DNA of 17,050 nucleotides, taken from the NCBI GenBank assembly GCA_964404065.1, contig CAYOIP010000025.1, positions 1 to 17,050 of the forward strand. The letters are read 5' to 3'. A program made the position numbers and the translations under genes. Positions 7,456-16,476 of the stretch are shown here, one piece after another. The stretch is from UBA7396 sp964404065 (lineage in GTDB: Bacteria; Patescibacteriota; Gracilibacteria; BD1-5; UBA6164). How positions within the stretch are numbered: the stretch's first letter is position 1; each line of letters opens with the position of its first letter. Below the pieces are notes generated by a model. That model had not been told where the DNA came from. It was given only the letters and a program-made list of their open reading frames with translations, and ran no database searches.

Positions 7456-8301
7456 ATGAAAAGATATAGATTACATTGATGAAATTTTGATACAAGAGCT
7501 AATATCTTAAATATAAATATATTAGATGAACGGGAAGATATTGTTAAAGAATCTTGGTTAAATAATCAAAGAGATATTATTTTATGATTAAAACTACAAT
7601 ATTGAGAAATAAATTTTGAACAAAAATTAAATAATTTTAAAGATTTTTGAGGTATGCCATTATCAGTTATTTATTTTCATAATTCTTTTTTTCTTCAAAT
7701 TAGGGAATCTTTTATAATTTGATGATATTATCCATCTTTAACTTGAGTGTGTTCATTATGAGAAAGAATTTTAAATCATCTAGTAAATTGATTAAAAAAT
7801 GATTTTAGATCAGATACTGATTTAAAATATTATAAAGATGTTTATAGTAAATTAGAATTTAAATCAGATAATTGGGAAAAAATGATAGAAATATTAGATT
7901 ATTGGGAAATATTTGATGATTGAGTTTCCGAAATATTTTTAAAACTAAAAGATATAAGAAATAAAAAAGCTATTCATTTTAATGTTGAAATTGAAAATAA
8001 TCAAAAATTAAGAGAAATTACATTAGAAGCTATAAAATATATATATGGTATTATTGATTTACAGTTTTGATGGATATGAAAAAATAAAAAATGGTTAATT
8101 GAGTGAACCAAATGAGCATTTTTTATAAAAAAAGAATATGAAAATAATCCCTTCGTGAAAAATATAATTATTCCTAGTTGTATTTTAGTCTGAAACAAAC
8201 ATAGAGTTGAATATATAAATTGAAAATTAGTTATTATTGATAATAATGAGTATGAAAATATAGAGATTACCGATGAAGAATTTGCAAAATTTTATTCATA
8301 A
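7456..8301 (+). CDS. Hypothetical protein with HEPN-like R-N-x4-H motif
   Basis: A 281-residue protein of no family that I recognise. It opens MKRYRLHGGNFDTRANIL. The middle is helical and contains LGERILNHLV (near 115) and, 50 residues later, DIRNKKAIHF with Arg168, Asn169 and His174. This fits the R-[ND]-x(4-6)-H signature of HEPN domains, many of which are metal-independent RNases in toxin, abortive-infection or CRISPR-linked proteins. The C-terminal third (IIIPSCILVGNKHRVEYINGKLVIID) looks like a small beta domain. No signal peptide or membrane segment is seen. It is last in the operon, 17 bases after the RluA-family gene, and precedes a REP palindrome and RAYT. The nuclease idea is inference from a short motif. 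Confidence 0.75.
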
Positions 8302-8337
8302 AATAATAGATAAAAACATAATATCATTCACGAAAAT

Positions 8338-8368
8338 TGTAGAGATGTTGCATTGCAACATCTCTACA
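8338..8368. repeat. REP palindrome upstream of the RAYT gene
   Basis: tgtagagatgttgca (8338-8352) and tgcaacatctctaca (8354-8368) are perfect 15-bp arms around a single base. It lies 36 bases after the previous stop and 58 bases before the RAYT ATG. It is nearly identical to the copy inside the RAYT gene (8714-8740). This arrangement is expected for a REP recognised by its neighbouring transposase. No T-run follows, so it is not a standard terminator, though it could protect mRNA 3' ends. Confidence 0.85.
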
Positions 8369-8426
8369 GGTAAATAACAACCAAATAATCAAATAAATAT
8401 TTTAAAATAAAACCTAAATCTAATTT

Positions 8427-9005
8427 ATGCAACCAGAAAACAAATTCAAACAAATTTATAATCCAAAATCAAATAGATTTCAAAATTTTGATTATTCATC
8501 AAATTGATGATATTTTATCACAATTTGTACAAAAGATAGAGAAAATTATTTTGGTGAAATTATTGATTGAGAAATCATTTTAAATGATTTTTGAAAAATT
8601 GCAGAAAAATATTATTTAGAAATTCCAAAACATTTTCCATTTGTTGAATTAGATGAATTTGTGATTATGCCAAATCATGTTCATTTTATTATTTTTATTG
8701 TTGATGATATTGGTAGAGATGTTGCAATGCAACATCTCTATGATAATGATAAATTTACAAAAGAATATTATTCAAATATCTCACCTAAAAAATGAGAATT
8801 ATGAACAATAATAAGATCTTTCAAATCTATTTGTACAAAAACAATAAACAAATTTCAAAACAAGACATCCTTTGCTTGGCAACCAAATTATTATGATAGA
8901 ATTATCAGAAATGAAGAGGAATTACAAAAAATTAGAAAATACATTTTAGAAAACCCTTTGAAACGGGAGCTTGATAAAAATAATATGGAAAATATTTTTA
9001 TGTAA
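8427..9005 (+). CDS. REP-associated tyrosine transposase (RAYT, Y1_Tnp family)
   Basis: A 192-residue protein of usual RAYT length. Diagnostic motifs: GGYFITICTKDRENYFGEI near the N-terminus; the HUH motif in VIMPNHVHFII, with His84 and His86; KGELGTIIRSFKS; FAWQPNYYDRIIRNEEEL; and RKYILENPLKREL, in which Tyr172 is the probable catalytic tyrosine, equivalent to Y in the YIxxQ helix of IS200/IS605 TnpA. RAYTs are single-copy HUH endonucleases that cut and join single-stranded DNA at REP hairpins. The frame is intact, so it may be active. Residues about 96-105 (GRDVAMQHLY) are encoded by a copy of the REP palindrome itself. A perfect palindrome also lies just upstream. Neither this gene nor its palindromes carry flanking insertion-sequence ends. 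Confidence 0.93.
8714..8740. repeat. REP palindrome inside the RAYT coding frame
   Basis: tagagatgttgca (8714-8726) and tgcaacatctcta (8728-8740) are perfect 13-bp arms around one base. It is translated in frame between the HUH motif and the KGELGTIIRSF motif, a position where RAYT proteins tolerate a variable loop. Confidence 0.85.
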
Positions 9006-9050
9006 AATGATAAGAGTAGATAATTCATGAATTCTCTCTAAAGTAAATAT

Positions 9051-10184
9051 TTATATCACATTCACCATATTGAAAAATGGAAGCAAAATTGCCATAACCA
9101 TAACTCAAACTATAGCTCAAACTGCAATTATAACAATTGGCTCAATAGCTGTAGAAAGTCATTTAACTATAACATCAATTTCTTTGTTAAATTTTATAGA
9201 AATTTTCACTAAAAGAGTTGGAAGTTTTCAAGTTTGTTCTCAGATTTTTACAATAGAAGCAAGTTCTAAAGGGAAATAAGGATCTTCAATAGAATCTTTT
9301 ATTTTTTTGATTCACATACTATCGCTCAGTGCAATTCACTCAGTCAATTCTGAAACTATTTCTTGAATTCTTTTTTCATAATATTTATTTTCTAAACTAT
9401 TTTTTGTTATTTCTAAAGCTTCATTTATCATAATTCAATTTTGAAGCAAAGTTCCAAGTGTATGAGAAAAAATTGCCAAAATCTTTTTTCTTATTAATCA
9501 TCAAAATAAAGGAATACTCAAAATCCACTTATCAAAATAAATTTTTGTTTTTGGGTGATTTTTAAAGCTTAAAATTCAAAAAATAATTATAACTAAACCT
9601 AAAATCAAAAGTATATAATTTTCAATCAAAAATTCTGAAATATTTATTACATTTTGTGTTAAAGATGGTAAATTCACTTTAGCATCACTATACATTTTTT
9701 GCACTTTTGGAATTACAAAAGTCATAAATCCAATTATCATACAAATGGATAAAGTTACAACTATTGCAGGATAAATTAAAGCTCAAATAATTTTTGTTTT
9801 TAGTTCAGCGTTTTTTTCCTCTCTATCACGAATAGTTTCTAGAGAATTTGCGATTTTTCAAGTTACTTCTCACATCCTAATCATATAAATATCAAAATTT
9901 GAGAAAATTTTTGAAAAGTCTTTTAAACTTTCTTCAAGTTTTTTTCATTTACTTATGTCTTTTAAAATAGTTTCTAGAAGTGTTTTTAAGTTTTTATCTT
10001 TTGTTTGATAAAGCATTATTGAAAGAGAATTTGTAATAGGAATTCAAGAATTTATCAAATTAAATAATCAGTCAAAAAAAGCTATTTTTTGTTTTTGACT
10101 TATTTTTATAGAATTAGTTTTTTTAAAAATATTTTCTAAATTTATATTTTTTATTTTTTCAATAATTTCGTTTAATTTACTCAT
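9051..10184 (-). CDS. pilC: Type IV pilus inner-membrane platform protein PilC (GspF family)
   Basis: A 377-residue protein with the two-repeat T2SSF architecture. Domain 1 is about 34-160 (SGIPITNSLSIM, then GEVTGK at 105-110), and domain 2 is about 236-370 (NGIMINEALEIT at 249-260, then GEQTGK at 315-320). Membrane segments lie near 134-158, 189-207 and 345-369. The C-terminus (STAIEPIVIIAVGAIVG, then LPFFNM) is the family hallmark. PilC anchors the assembly ATPases and helps extract pilins from the membrane. The first part of the protein is somewhat short, as in many CPR PilC proteins. The ATPases PilB/PilT and the prepilin peptidase are not in the window, so the pilus genes are dispersed. 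The gene converges with the RAYT (45-base gap) and diverges from hsp20. Confidence 0.93.
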
Positions 10185-10214
10185 AAATACATTTAATAAT
10201 TTATTGTCTAGATT

Positions 10215-10243
10215 ATTTTATCATTTAATTTGAATTTTAGCAA
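10215..10243 (-). promoter_or_regulatory. Promoter of pilC
   Basis: On the minus strand, TTGCTA (10243-10238) and TAAAAT (10220-10215) are 17 bases apart, 31 bases upstream of the ATG at 10184. Its -35 element lies back-to-back with that of the hsp20 promoter, so the two divergent genes may interfere with each other. Confidence 0.45.
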
Positions 10244-10256
10244 AAATTCCTATAAT
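10230..10256 (+). promoter_or_regulatory. Promoter of the hsp20 operon
   Basis: TTGAAT (10230-10235) and TATAAT (10251-10256) are 15 bases apart, 35 bases before the hsp20 ATG. No HrcA (CIRCE) or other heat-shock operator was recognised nearby. Confidence 0.5.
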
Positions 10257-10291
10257 GAAATTGTATTTTTTATTTGATTATCATATTTTTT

Positions 10292-10726
10292 ATGTTTAAA
10301 ATATTTTGAGTTTGAGAAGATGAAAAAAATACTCATGATTTAGAAGTTGAAATTATTGATTCAAGACAAGAGCTTGAAGATGAGGAAGTTGGGCAATTAG
10401 CACTTGATGTTTTAGAAAGTGAAAATGATATTTATATAGTTGCTCCAATCGCTTGAGTTGAACAAGATGATATTGATTTATCTATAAATAAAACAGTTTT
10501 AACTATAAAATGAGAGAGAGAAAAAGTTGATGAATATTTTGTAGATTGAGTAAAAGTTAGAAATAGTGAATGTTTTTGGTGAAAATTTGTTAGAAATATT
10601 ATATTACCAGAAAATCTAGCATTAAATAAAATAAGAGCTTATATGCAAAATAATCTTTTAGTTATAACAATTCCAAAACTAAAATTTGATACTAAAACTA
10701 TAAAAATTAATAAACTAGAAAATTAA
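10292..10726 (+). CDS. Hsp20/alpha-crystallin small heat shock protein
   Basis: A 144-residue protein of typical size. The alpha-crystallin domain spans about 46-128: DIYIVAPIAGVEQDDIDLSI, then TVLTIKGERE, then SECFWGKFVRNIILPE, and finally NNLLVITIPK. A C-terminal I-x-I element (IKI at 137-139) would mediate oligomer assembly. The N-terminal arm (1-45) is acidic. Small heat shock proteins hold unfolding proteins in a refoldable state without ATP. The gene is first of three closely spaced plus-strand genes; the YtxH-like gene starts 4 bases after the stop. Confidence 0.93.
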
Positions 10727-10730
10727 AATT

Positions 10731-10973
10731 ATGTTCTCAAAAAATAAAAAAATTGATTCTTCTGTAAGAAAAGTAGATAAAATAGTTACTTGAATAATTA
10801 TTGGGTCAGCTATTGCGTCTATTTTTTGACTTTCACAAACCAAAAAGTGAAAAGAAGTTACAAAGGAAATAAAAGAAATTTTATCACCAACAATAAAAAA
10901 AACATCATCTGATGCAATTTCAGTTTTTTGAAAAACTATAGCATTTATTGTTTCAATTTTCTCAAAGAAATAA
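10731..10973 (+). CDS. Small YtxH-like membrane protein
   Basis: An 80-residue protein with one hydrophobic segment (VTGIIIGSAIASIFGLS, about 19-35) followed by a Lys/Glu-rich helix (KKGKEVTKEIKEIL) and a second weaker hydrophobic stretch near the C-terminus. The pattern of a Gly-rich membrane helix followed by GKEVTKEIKE resembles YtxH proteins, small stress-associated membrane proteins of unclear role. It lies 4 bases after hsp20 and 16 bases before the next start, so it is probably co-expressed with the chaperone. Several glycines of the hydrophobic segment are TGA codons. The family assignment is tentative. Confidence 0.7.
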
Positions 10974-10989
10974 TTTTTAACTTATTTTT

Positions 10990-11697
10990 ATGAAGATTTT
11001 ATTTTTAATATTTCTTTTAGCGTTTTTAAATCAAACTTATGCGGCTTCGGGAGATATTTTATCAACTTGTTCTTATAAACAAGAAATAGAAAAATGCTTA
11101 AAAGCAAATCAAAACTGAACTACAAGAGCTATAGAAGATTTTATTTGTATAAATTCTTTTAATCAGATAGAAATTGCTTGACAAATCATTCTTGATAAAG
11201 AATTTAAAAAAAATGATAAAGAAATAGAAAAATATCTTAAATGGTTAGAAGATAATAAAAGTTATTACTTTTGACCAAGTTCAAAAGAATCATTTTTAAA
11301 AGCTGTTGATGATATAGAAGAAAAGTTCAGTGTATGATGAGAATATTGAAAAAAGTATGCAGAACTTTGTGATCCAACAAATAATAAATCAATTTTATCT
11401 AAAACTTTTGATTGTTTTGAAAATTGAGTTCCAAATACTCAAGCACAAAAATATTTTTTTACTCAAACTGAGTGTAGTGTCTTGGTTGCAACAAAACTTG
11501 AAATATACAAGCAAGTTGCTTATGATATATTGAAACTAAATAAAAATCAAGTAAAAAAAGACGAGATAAAGAAATATACTTGAAATCAAAGAACAAAGTA
11601 TGATAAACTTCTAGAAATAGTTATGGTAAATATGTGATATATGGAGAGAATTTGGAAAAAATGGCCTTCTAAATCTAAAAATGCTAAAGCAAAATAA
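10990..11697 (+). CDS. Secreted cysteine-containing protein, function unknown
   Basis: A 235-residue protein with a clear signal peptide: MKILFLIFLLAFLNQTYA with likely cleavage before ASG. The mature part is helical and Lys/Glu/Asn-rich with six cysteines (Cys27, Cys36, Cys53 and three in the middle: AELCDP, FDCFEN and TECSVL), which suggests disulfides outside the cytoplasm. The C-terminus is very basic (KKWPSKSKNAKAK). There is no membrane anchor after the signal peptide and no recognised family. It is the last gene of the hsp20 operon and is followed at once by an intrinsic terminator. Confidence 0.85.
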
Positions 11698-11722
11698 AAA
11701 GACTTTTTCAAGTCTTTTTTTT
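11696..11722 (+). terminator. Rho-independent terminator of the hsp20 operon
   Basis: aaaaagactt (11696-11705) pairs with aagtcttttt (11710-11719) around a 4-base loop, followed by more Ts to 11722. The A-run on the 5' side makes it potentially bidirectional, which suits its position between convergent genes; it overlaps both stop codons. Confidence 0.85.
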
Positions 11723-13718
11723 AATATTCTAAATTGTTAATTTTTTCTCTTATTTCAGAGTTAAAAATTCAATTGAAATTAGTATATAAAACTTCACTGC
11801 AAAATTTCTTTAAATACTCAGAAGTTTGATTTCAGAAATATCAAGTTGGTTCAAAAGGGAAGTAGTTATAGTGTTTTAATAATGTTTGTAAATCTCTAAC
11901 TTCATCATTGTAATCTCCGATTTTTAAATCTTTTGTAAAAGTATAAACATCTCAAACCAGAGTTATTTTTTTAATTATAAGTTTTATGTTATAAGTTTTT
12001 ATAACTTCAGCTAAATAATATTTTCATTTTGTTTTACTATCTAGAGATCTGGTATCTCTATAAATTGATAAGTATAAAACAAAATTATTATAATTTTCTA
12101 TTGAAGTATTATAATTTTCTGTAGAAATTTGTTTATTTGCTAGAAGTTTATCAAATTTTGTTAAAATAATATTTTCTATTTTTAACATTACGTCTTTGAT
12201 TTTTAAATTATTTGTTCTATAAACTGAAACTCAATTTCTACTAACTTTACTTATATAATAATTCATATCCTTAGATGAAGTTACTCCACCTCAACTAGAC
12301 GCTCAACTTCAAGAAGTAGCTCAAGTTTGAGTAGTAGTTCATAAACTACATGTTTTTGCTAAATTTCATCAATTACAATTTACTCAAGCTTTTCTTACCC
12401 AAATATATTTTCATTTATATAATTTACATTCAAGTTGAGTATTTAGACATAATGGTGCGGCTCATCATCCTCAACCTCATCATCATGAACTTTGAGCAAT
12501 ACAAGCAGTTCAATCCCAATTATATCAATTATTACACTTATACCTACATTCTGTAGATGAAGCAGTTGTATTGTGACTTCAAGCTAAACTTGCAGGAGTC
12601 CAAGATGTTCAATCCCAATATTGGTTTATACTTGAGGCACTATTCCACGAAGCATAACTAGGTAATCAAGTACAGCTTCAAGCGACATTTCAAGCTAAAA
12701 TCAAAGTTTTTAATGCTCCAGCACTTATTTGATTATCAGATAAATCTTTTACTCAAGCTAGGGAATTAAAATTGTAGTTTCAAACAGCCAATCACGATGT
12801 TGGAGTAAATGTAAGTTCTTTAGCATTTATAGAGTAAGTTCAATTCTCTGCAGTTGTTCATTTTTTTATTTCAAAAAGATTTTGACTTGAGTGATGAATT
12901 GGTTCAGAAAATTCAAAAACAACATTTCAAGTAGTTATGCTTGCATTTGAACTAGAAAATACATTTGTAGAATTTACTTTTAGTAAAACTGGTTTTGCTC
13001 AATCTTGTTCTATAACTGAAGTATTAGTTTGAGTTCAAACATTTCAAAAAATTCATCCAGTAGATAATATTTGTGGTAAATCTCAAGAACCAAAAACTCA
13101 GTCAGTGAAATTTATTATTCAAGAATTATTGTCTCAAACATAACTAGTTACAGCTTGTCATCAAACTGTAAGTCAAGCAATTGTAGAAGCATTACTAATA
13201 GCACTTTGAAAAGTTAGTAAATATCAATCAATATATCAATCATTATCTTGATCTTTTGAAACAGCACTAGAAATAGTATTTGTTCATACAACTCAAACAG
13301 AAACACTTTTATAAAGAGAAGAGTTTTCAATTATATCAACACTATAATTTCAAGCAATACTTGGAGCATTGTAAGAAAAAGTTACTATGGAAACACATCA
13401 AGCAACTCAAGAGAAATTATAATTTAGATTTGAATTGGTATTTGTAGTGATATTTGTTGTACAAGTTCATCAAACACTATTGTTATTATAAGTAAAACCA
13501 CTTGGAAGTGATACTTGAAAGCTTCTTGACGCTACTCATCAAATAGAAGTTATTTGAAAAGTTAAACTAGTAGTTGTAGAAACATCAGATATGTTATCTC
13601 AGTAAGTTTCATCTCATGAACTAGTTTTTTTTACTAAAAAGTCTGTAGTATCAGCTTGGACTAAAAAAAAGTATCAAGTTAAAAAAGCAAGTAAGATAAA
13701 TCAAATATATTTTTTCAT
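11721..13718 (-). CDS. Large secreted Ig-like surface protein with peptidoglycan-binding C-terminus
   Basis: A 665-residue protein, invisible under the standard code because glycine is mostly TGA. It has a signal peptide (MKKYIGFILLAFLTGYFFLV, then QADTTD). Residues about 30-235 are Ser/Thr/Asn-rich beta repeats (DQDNDGYIDG near 160 looks like a calcium-binding loop). About 240-340 is an Ig-like Big_5/SbsA-type domain (KPVLLKVNSTNVF, then VVFEFSEPI). A Cys/Trp module (about 347-405) holds CTGLPSYASW, YWDGTSW and CRYKCNNGYNWDGTAC. A run of eight glycines at 412-419 acts as linker. The last ~70 residues resemble a peptidoglycan-binding domain (KIGDYNDEVRDLQTLLKHYN, then GYFGNQTSEYLKKF). It is likely a cell-wall-attached adhesin or S-layer-like protein, last gene of the envelope operon. 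Confidence 0.88.
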
Positions 13719-13733
13719 AATCTATGATTTAAA

Positions 13734-14732
13734 TTATAAAGATATTGTAAAAGTATTGTTTTTCAGTTCAGTTATTCAATCAGTTGTCATTATATTGAAA
13801 TAATAAGTTCATTTTTCAAGTTCTGCAGGTATTTGAACACTCATTACATTATCACTTATTATATCAAAAGAAGTATTTTTTAAAACTACATTATTACTTA
13901 ATTGTATAGAAATAGTTTTACTAAATCCATTTCATTGTAAAACTATAAATGTTTCTTTGTCATTTTTTACCTTACTTGGAGTTATATTTGCTATATTCAC
14001 CAAAGAATTTGAATGAGTAAAGTTTATTTTTTCTTCTAGTGGAACTAAATTATTATTTTCTAACTGTAAGATTACAAAATATTCTCCAGAAGTAAAAGTA
14101 TTTTTTGAAATAGTTAGAAAAATTTTTTTATTATCTTTTATAGGAGTTAAACTAACTCATCCAATATTTACATATTTTATAAATTCTTTTCAACTTCAAG
14201 TTAATTCAACTAAATTATTTATATTTGAATTAAATTTTGTTTTATCAAAAGATATATTTATAGTTCATGTAAAAGTTTCTGCTTTTTCTTCTAATTTTTT
14301 TTCTTCTAAAGTTTTTTCCTCTATTTTTTCAGCCTGAATTATTATATCACTTAGTTCATCTTTTTTTGCTATTCAATTATCTATTGCTTCTCAAAATATT
14401 TTTATAGCACTTCACTCATCAATCACAATATTATTTTCACTTACCTCTTTGTCATCAACTTCTATTTTTATTACATTTATAAGTTTTTTTAATTTTTCAC
14501 TATCAAGAGTTATTTTATTTTTTCATTCTCATTTATATATAACAGTAAATTCTAGTTCTTCTCACTTTTTATACGGAACGCTATCTAAAAAGGGAGTATC
14601 CCAAGAAATATTTTTTATAAATAAATCACTACTCAATTTTTCTAAAATTTTTGGATTATATAAAAAATATCAATAAGAAAGTATTGAAATACAAACAAAA
14701 ATTATAAAGAAAATAATTATAGTTTTTTTCAT
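13734..14732 (-). CDS. Membrane-anchored protein with IPT/TIG domain
   Basis: A 332-residue protein. An N-terminal hydrophobic helix (TIIIFFIIFVCISILSY) acts as an uncleaved anchor or signal peptide. The middle contains a Glu/Lys-rich helix (AEKIEEKTLEEKKLEEKAE) flanked by beta-rich segments. The C-terminal ~90 residues fit an IPT/TIG immunoglobulin-like fold: NITPSKVKNDKETFIVLQG, then GFSKTISIQL, VQIPAELEKGTYYFNI and NNTFTISL. TIG domains usually mediate adhesion or protein contacts at the surface. It begins 2 bases after the preceding gene's stop and ends 15 bases before the next start, so the four minus-strand genes form one operon. The exact function is unknown. Confidence 0.82.
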
Positions 14733-14734
14733 TT

Positions 14735-15157
14735 TTAATAAATGTAAAGATTTAATTCTTTTACTACAACATTAGATCAATCATTTATTGTAACCGTAAC
14801 TTTTTCGTTTGAAACCGGAGTAGAAGGAGCTAAATACAAAAAATTTATATATGCTCAATTTGTTCCATCATAATCTCAGACATTTATAGTTCAACTTATA
14901 GGATTTGTATATCAATTATTTGGACTGATAGTATATGTTACAGTATTTTTTTCATCATCACGAAAATAAATTGTATAATATTGAGTCTTATTTACTCCGA
15001 GCATTCTAGGATTACTACTTGGATTTACACTTATTACAACAGGAGCATGATTTAAAGCACCAACTACAGCAGAAACTATTACACTTTTATTAGCACTTGC
15101 TGTTAAAAATAACATTGTAAAAATTGAAATAATTGAAATAATTTTTTTCATAATCAT
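14735..15157 (-). CDS. Small secreted beta-sandwich protein
   Basis: A 140-residue protein. A signal peptide (MKKIISIISIFTMLFLTASA) precedes NKSVIVSAVVGALNHAPVVI, then YTIYFRDDEKNTVTYTISPN and a TVTINDGSNVVVKELNLYIY end. The HAPVV start and the DDE-n-TYTI strand pattern recall cadherin- or Ig-like extracellular modules. The last 59 residues follow an in-frame TGA and are recovered only with UGA=Gly. Two ATGs are possible, at 15157 (MIMKK) and 15151 (MKK); the second matches the MKK starts of its neighbours. It is the second gene of the envelope operon, 29 bases after the DUF916-like gene. Confidence 0.83.
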
Positions 15158-15186
15158 AAAGTTAATGATAATTTTAAATAAAGAAA

Positions 15187-16377
15187 TTATTCTTTATTTT
15201 TCATTTCTTCCATTATTTTTTGTTTTAATTCCTCTTCTTTTCTAGCTCTTTGTTTTGGGGCAATTTGGATAAAATAAACCAAAACTCAAATTATCATCAA
15301 AGCTAGTATTCAAATCAAAGTATAATTTATTCAAATGTATTTTTCATCATATGTTACATAAAAATCTTTTGACTCTAAAAAGTCTTTCTTTTGTTTATCT
15401 TTTGCTTCATAAGCTAGTTCAAATTTTGCAGTTATTTTTTTCTGAACAGTTCTAGAATTTACACTTTGCCAAAACATCAAATATTGTGCTTTTTCACTTG
15501 CTTTATCAGCATAATATTCTTCTAAATTTTTAAATAAAACACTTTTTGTTCCATCTTCATTTAAAACATTGTAACCAAATCACATCCAAGGTATTTCAAA
15601 CCTTCTACTTGATTTTGGTAGAACATTTCATCATGCGTCATTTACAGGAATGTAATCAACCATTTTTTCTCAAAGATAAGCTCAAGCTGGACTAGATAAA
15701 GTTTCTTTTCAAACATTTTTCAAAACTTCACCATCTTCATCTATCAAAGTTATTTTTCAAGTAGGTTTTAGATGAACATTTCACATATTTTCAAATACTG
15801 TTTGGAAAACAATAGGGAAGTCTTTAAAAGCATTTTCTTCAACTAAACTTTTACTTTCATCAAGTTTTCAGATTTTGAAACTTTTTAAGTTTCATTCAAC
15901 TTTTGCTTCTCCAGGAACATTAACTAAAACTAAAACTCAGATTCTTTGTACAACAGCAACTTGTGCTCACGAAGGAGTTCCAGGTGAGAAAAATATTGCA
16001 GCATAGTGTCATCCTGGCTCAGCGTTTTTTGGAACATTTACAGAGAAATTTACTTCTCTTGATTCGTTTGGGGCTAGAGTTACATTTTCATCTTCTATTT
16101 TTATCCAATTACTTAAAGAATATTCTGGATTTGTTTGATCTTCTGGTTTTACAAATTTTGGAGTTCAAGTATCATCTCATGATATGAAATCTTCCTGAGA
16201 TGAGTAAAGAGTTATAGGTTTATCAGAATCATTTGTAACTTTGATTTTTTCTTTTTTAGAAGATAATTCATTTATCTCAAATTCAAATTTTAAAGGACTT
16301 ATAGATATAGCAGCGAAAGCGTAATTTGTGAATACAAAAGAGCTAATAAAGGCTAAAAGTAAAAAGATTTTTTTCAT
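15187..16377 (-). CDS. DUF916-like envelope protein with C-terminal membrane anchor
   Basis: A 396-residue protein. The signal peptide is MKKIFLLLAFISSFVFTNYAFA. The mature N-terminus AISISPLKFEFEINELSSKK with VTNDSDKPITLY and a later GGHYAAIFFSP is typical of the DUF916/WxL-type domain, an Ig-like fold that contacts cell-surface partners. A second beta region follows (VFENMGNVHLKPTGKITLID). A single membrane helix (about 352-371: YTLIGILALMIIGVLVYFIQ) is followed by a 25-residue charged cytoplasmic tail. The protein would therefore face outward, anchored at its C-terminus. It is first in the four-gene envelope operon and follows a bidirectional terminator and a promoter shared in sequence with the VapBC pair. 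Its partner may be one of the downstream secreted proteins. Confidence 0.85.
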
Positions 16378-16401
16378 AAAAATAAAATAAAAATAATAAC
16401 T

Positions 16402-16422
16402 ACAAATTTACTATAATAAAAA
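16402..16422 (-). promoter_or_regulatory. 21-bp promoter module before the envelope operon
   Basis: A 21-base stretch identical by eye to 17030-17050. On the minus strand it contains TATTATAGT, a -10-like element, ending 24 bases upstream of the ATG at 16377. A TTGTTG lies 16 bases further upstream of TATTAT. Since a terminator precedes it, a promoter is needed here. Confidence 0.5.
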
Positions 16423-16438
16423 CCTAAAAAAAAGCAAC

Positions 16439-16472
16439 AAAAAAACTTACTGCAATAAAAGTAAGTTTTTTT
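16439..16472 (-). terminator. Rho-independent terminator after the VapBC pair (possibly bidirectional)
   Basis: aaaaaaacttac (16439-16450) pairs perfectly with gtaagttttttt (16461-16472) around a 10-base loop, giving a T-run on both strands. It lies 4 bases after the toxin stop and separates the pair from the envelope operon. Confidence 0.8.
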
Positions 16473-16476
16473 GAAA

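Noticed and set aside
3463..8301. Interpretation as a cluster of decayed pseudogenes with many premature TGA stops
   Set aside because: All TGA codons are in frame, no TAA/TAG interrupts the genes, and conserved motifs are intact when UGA=Gly.
8338..8740. CRISPR repeats
   Set aside because: Only two near-identical copies 376 bases apart, one inside a gene, with no regular spacers; they are REP palindromes associated with the RAYT.
9006..9050. Possible terminator between the RAYT and pilC
   Set aside because: Only a weak imperfect palindrome around aattcatgaatt with no T-run; not enough to call.
11330..11533. Plus-strand frame overlapping the secreted protein gene in another phase
   Set aside because: The 10990-11697 frame has a signal peptide, spaced cysteines and a terminator at its end; this frame has none.
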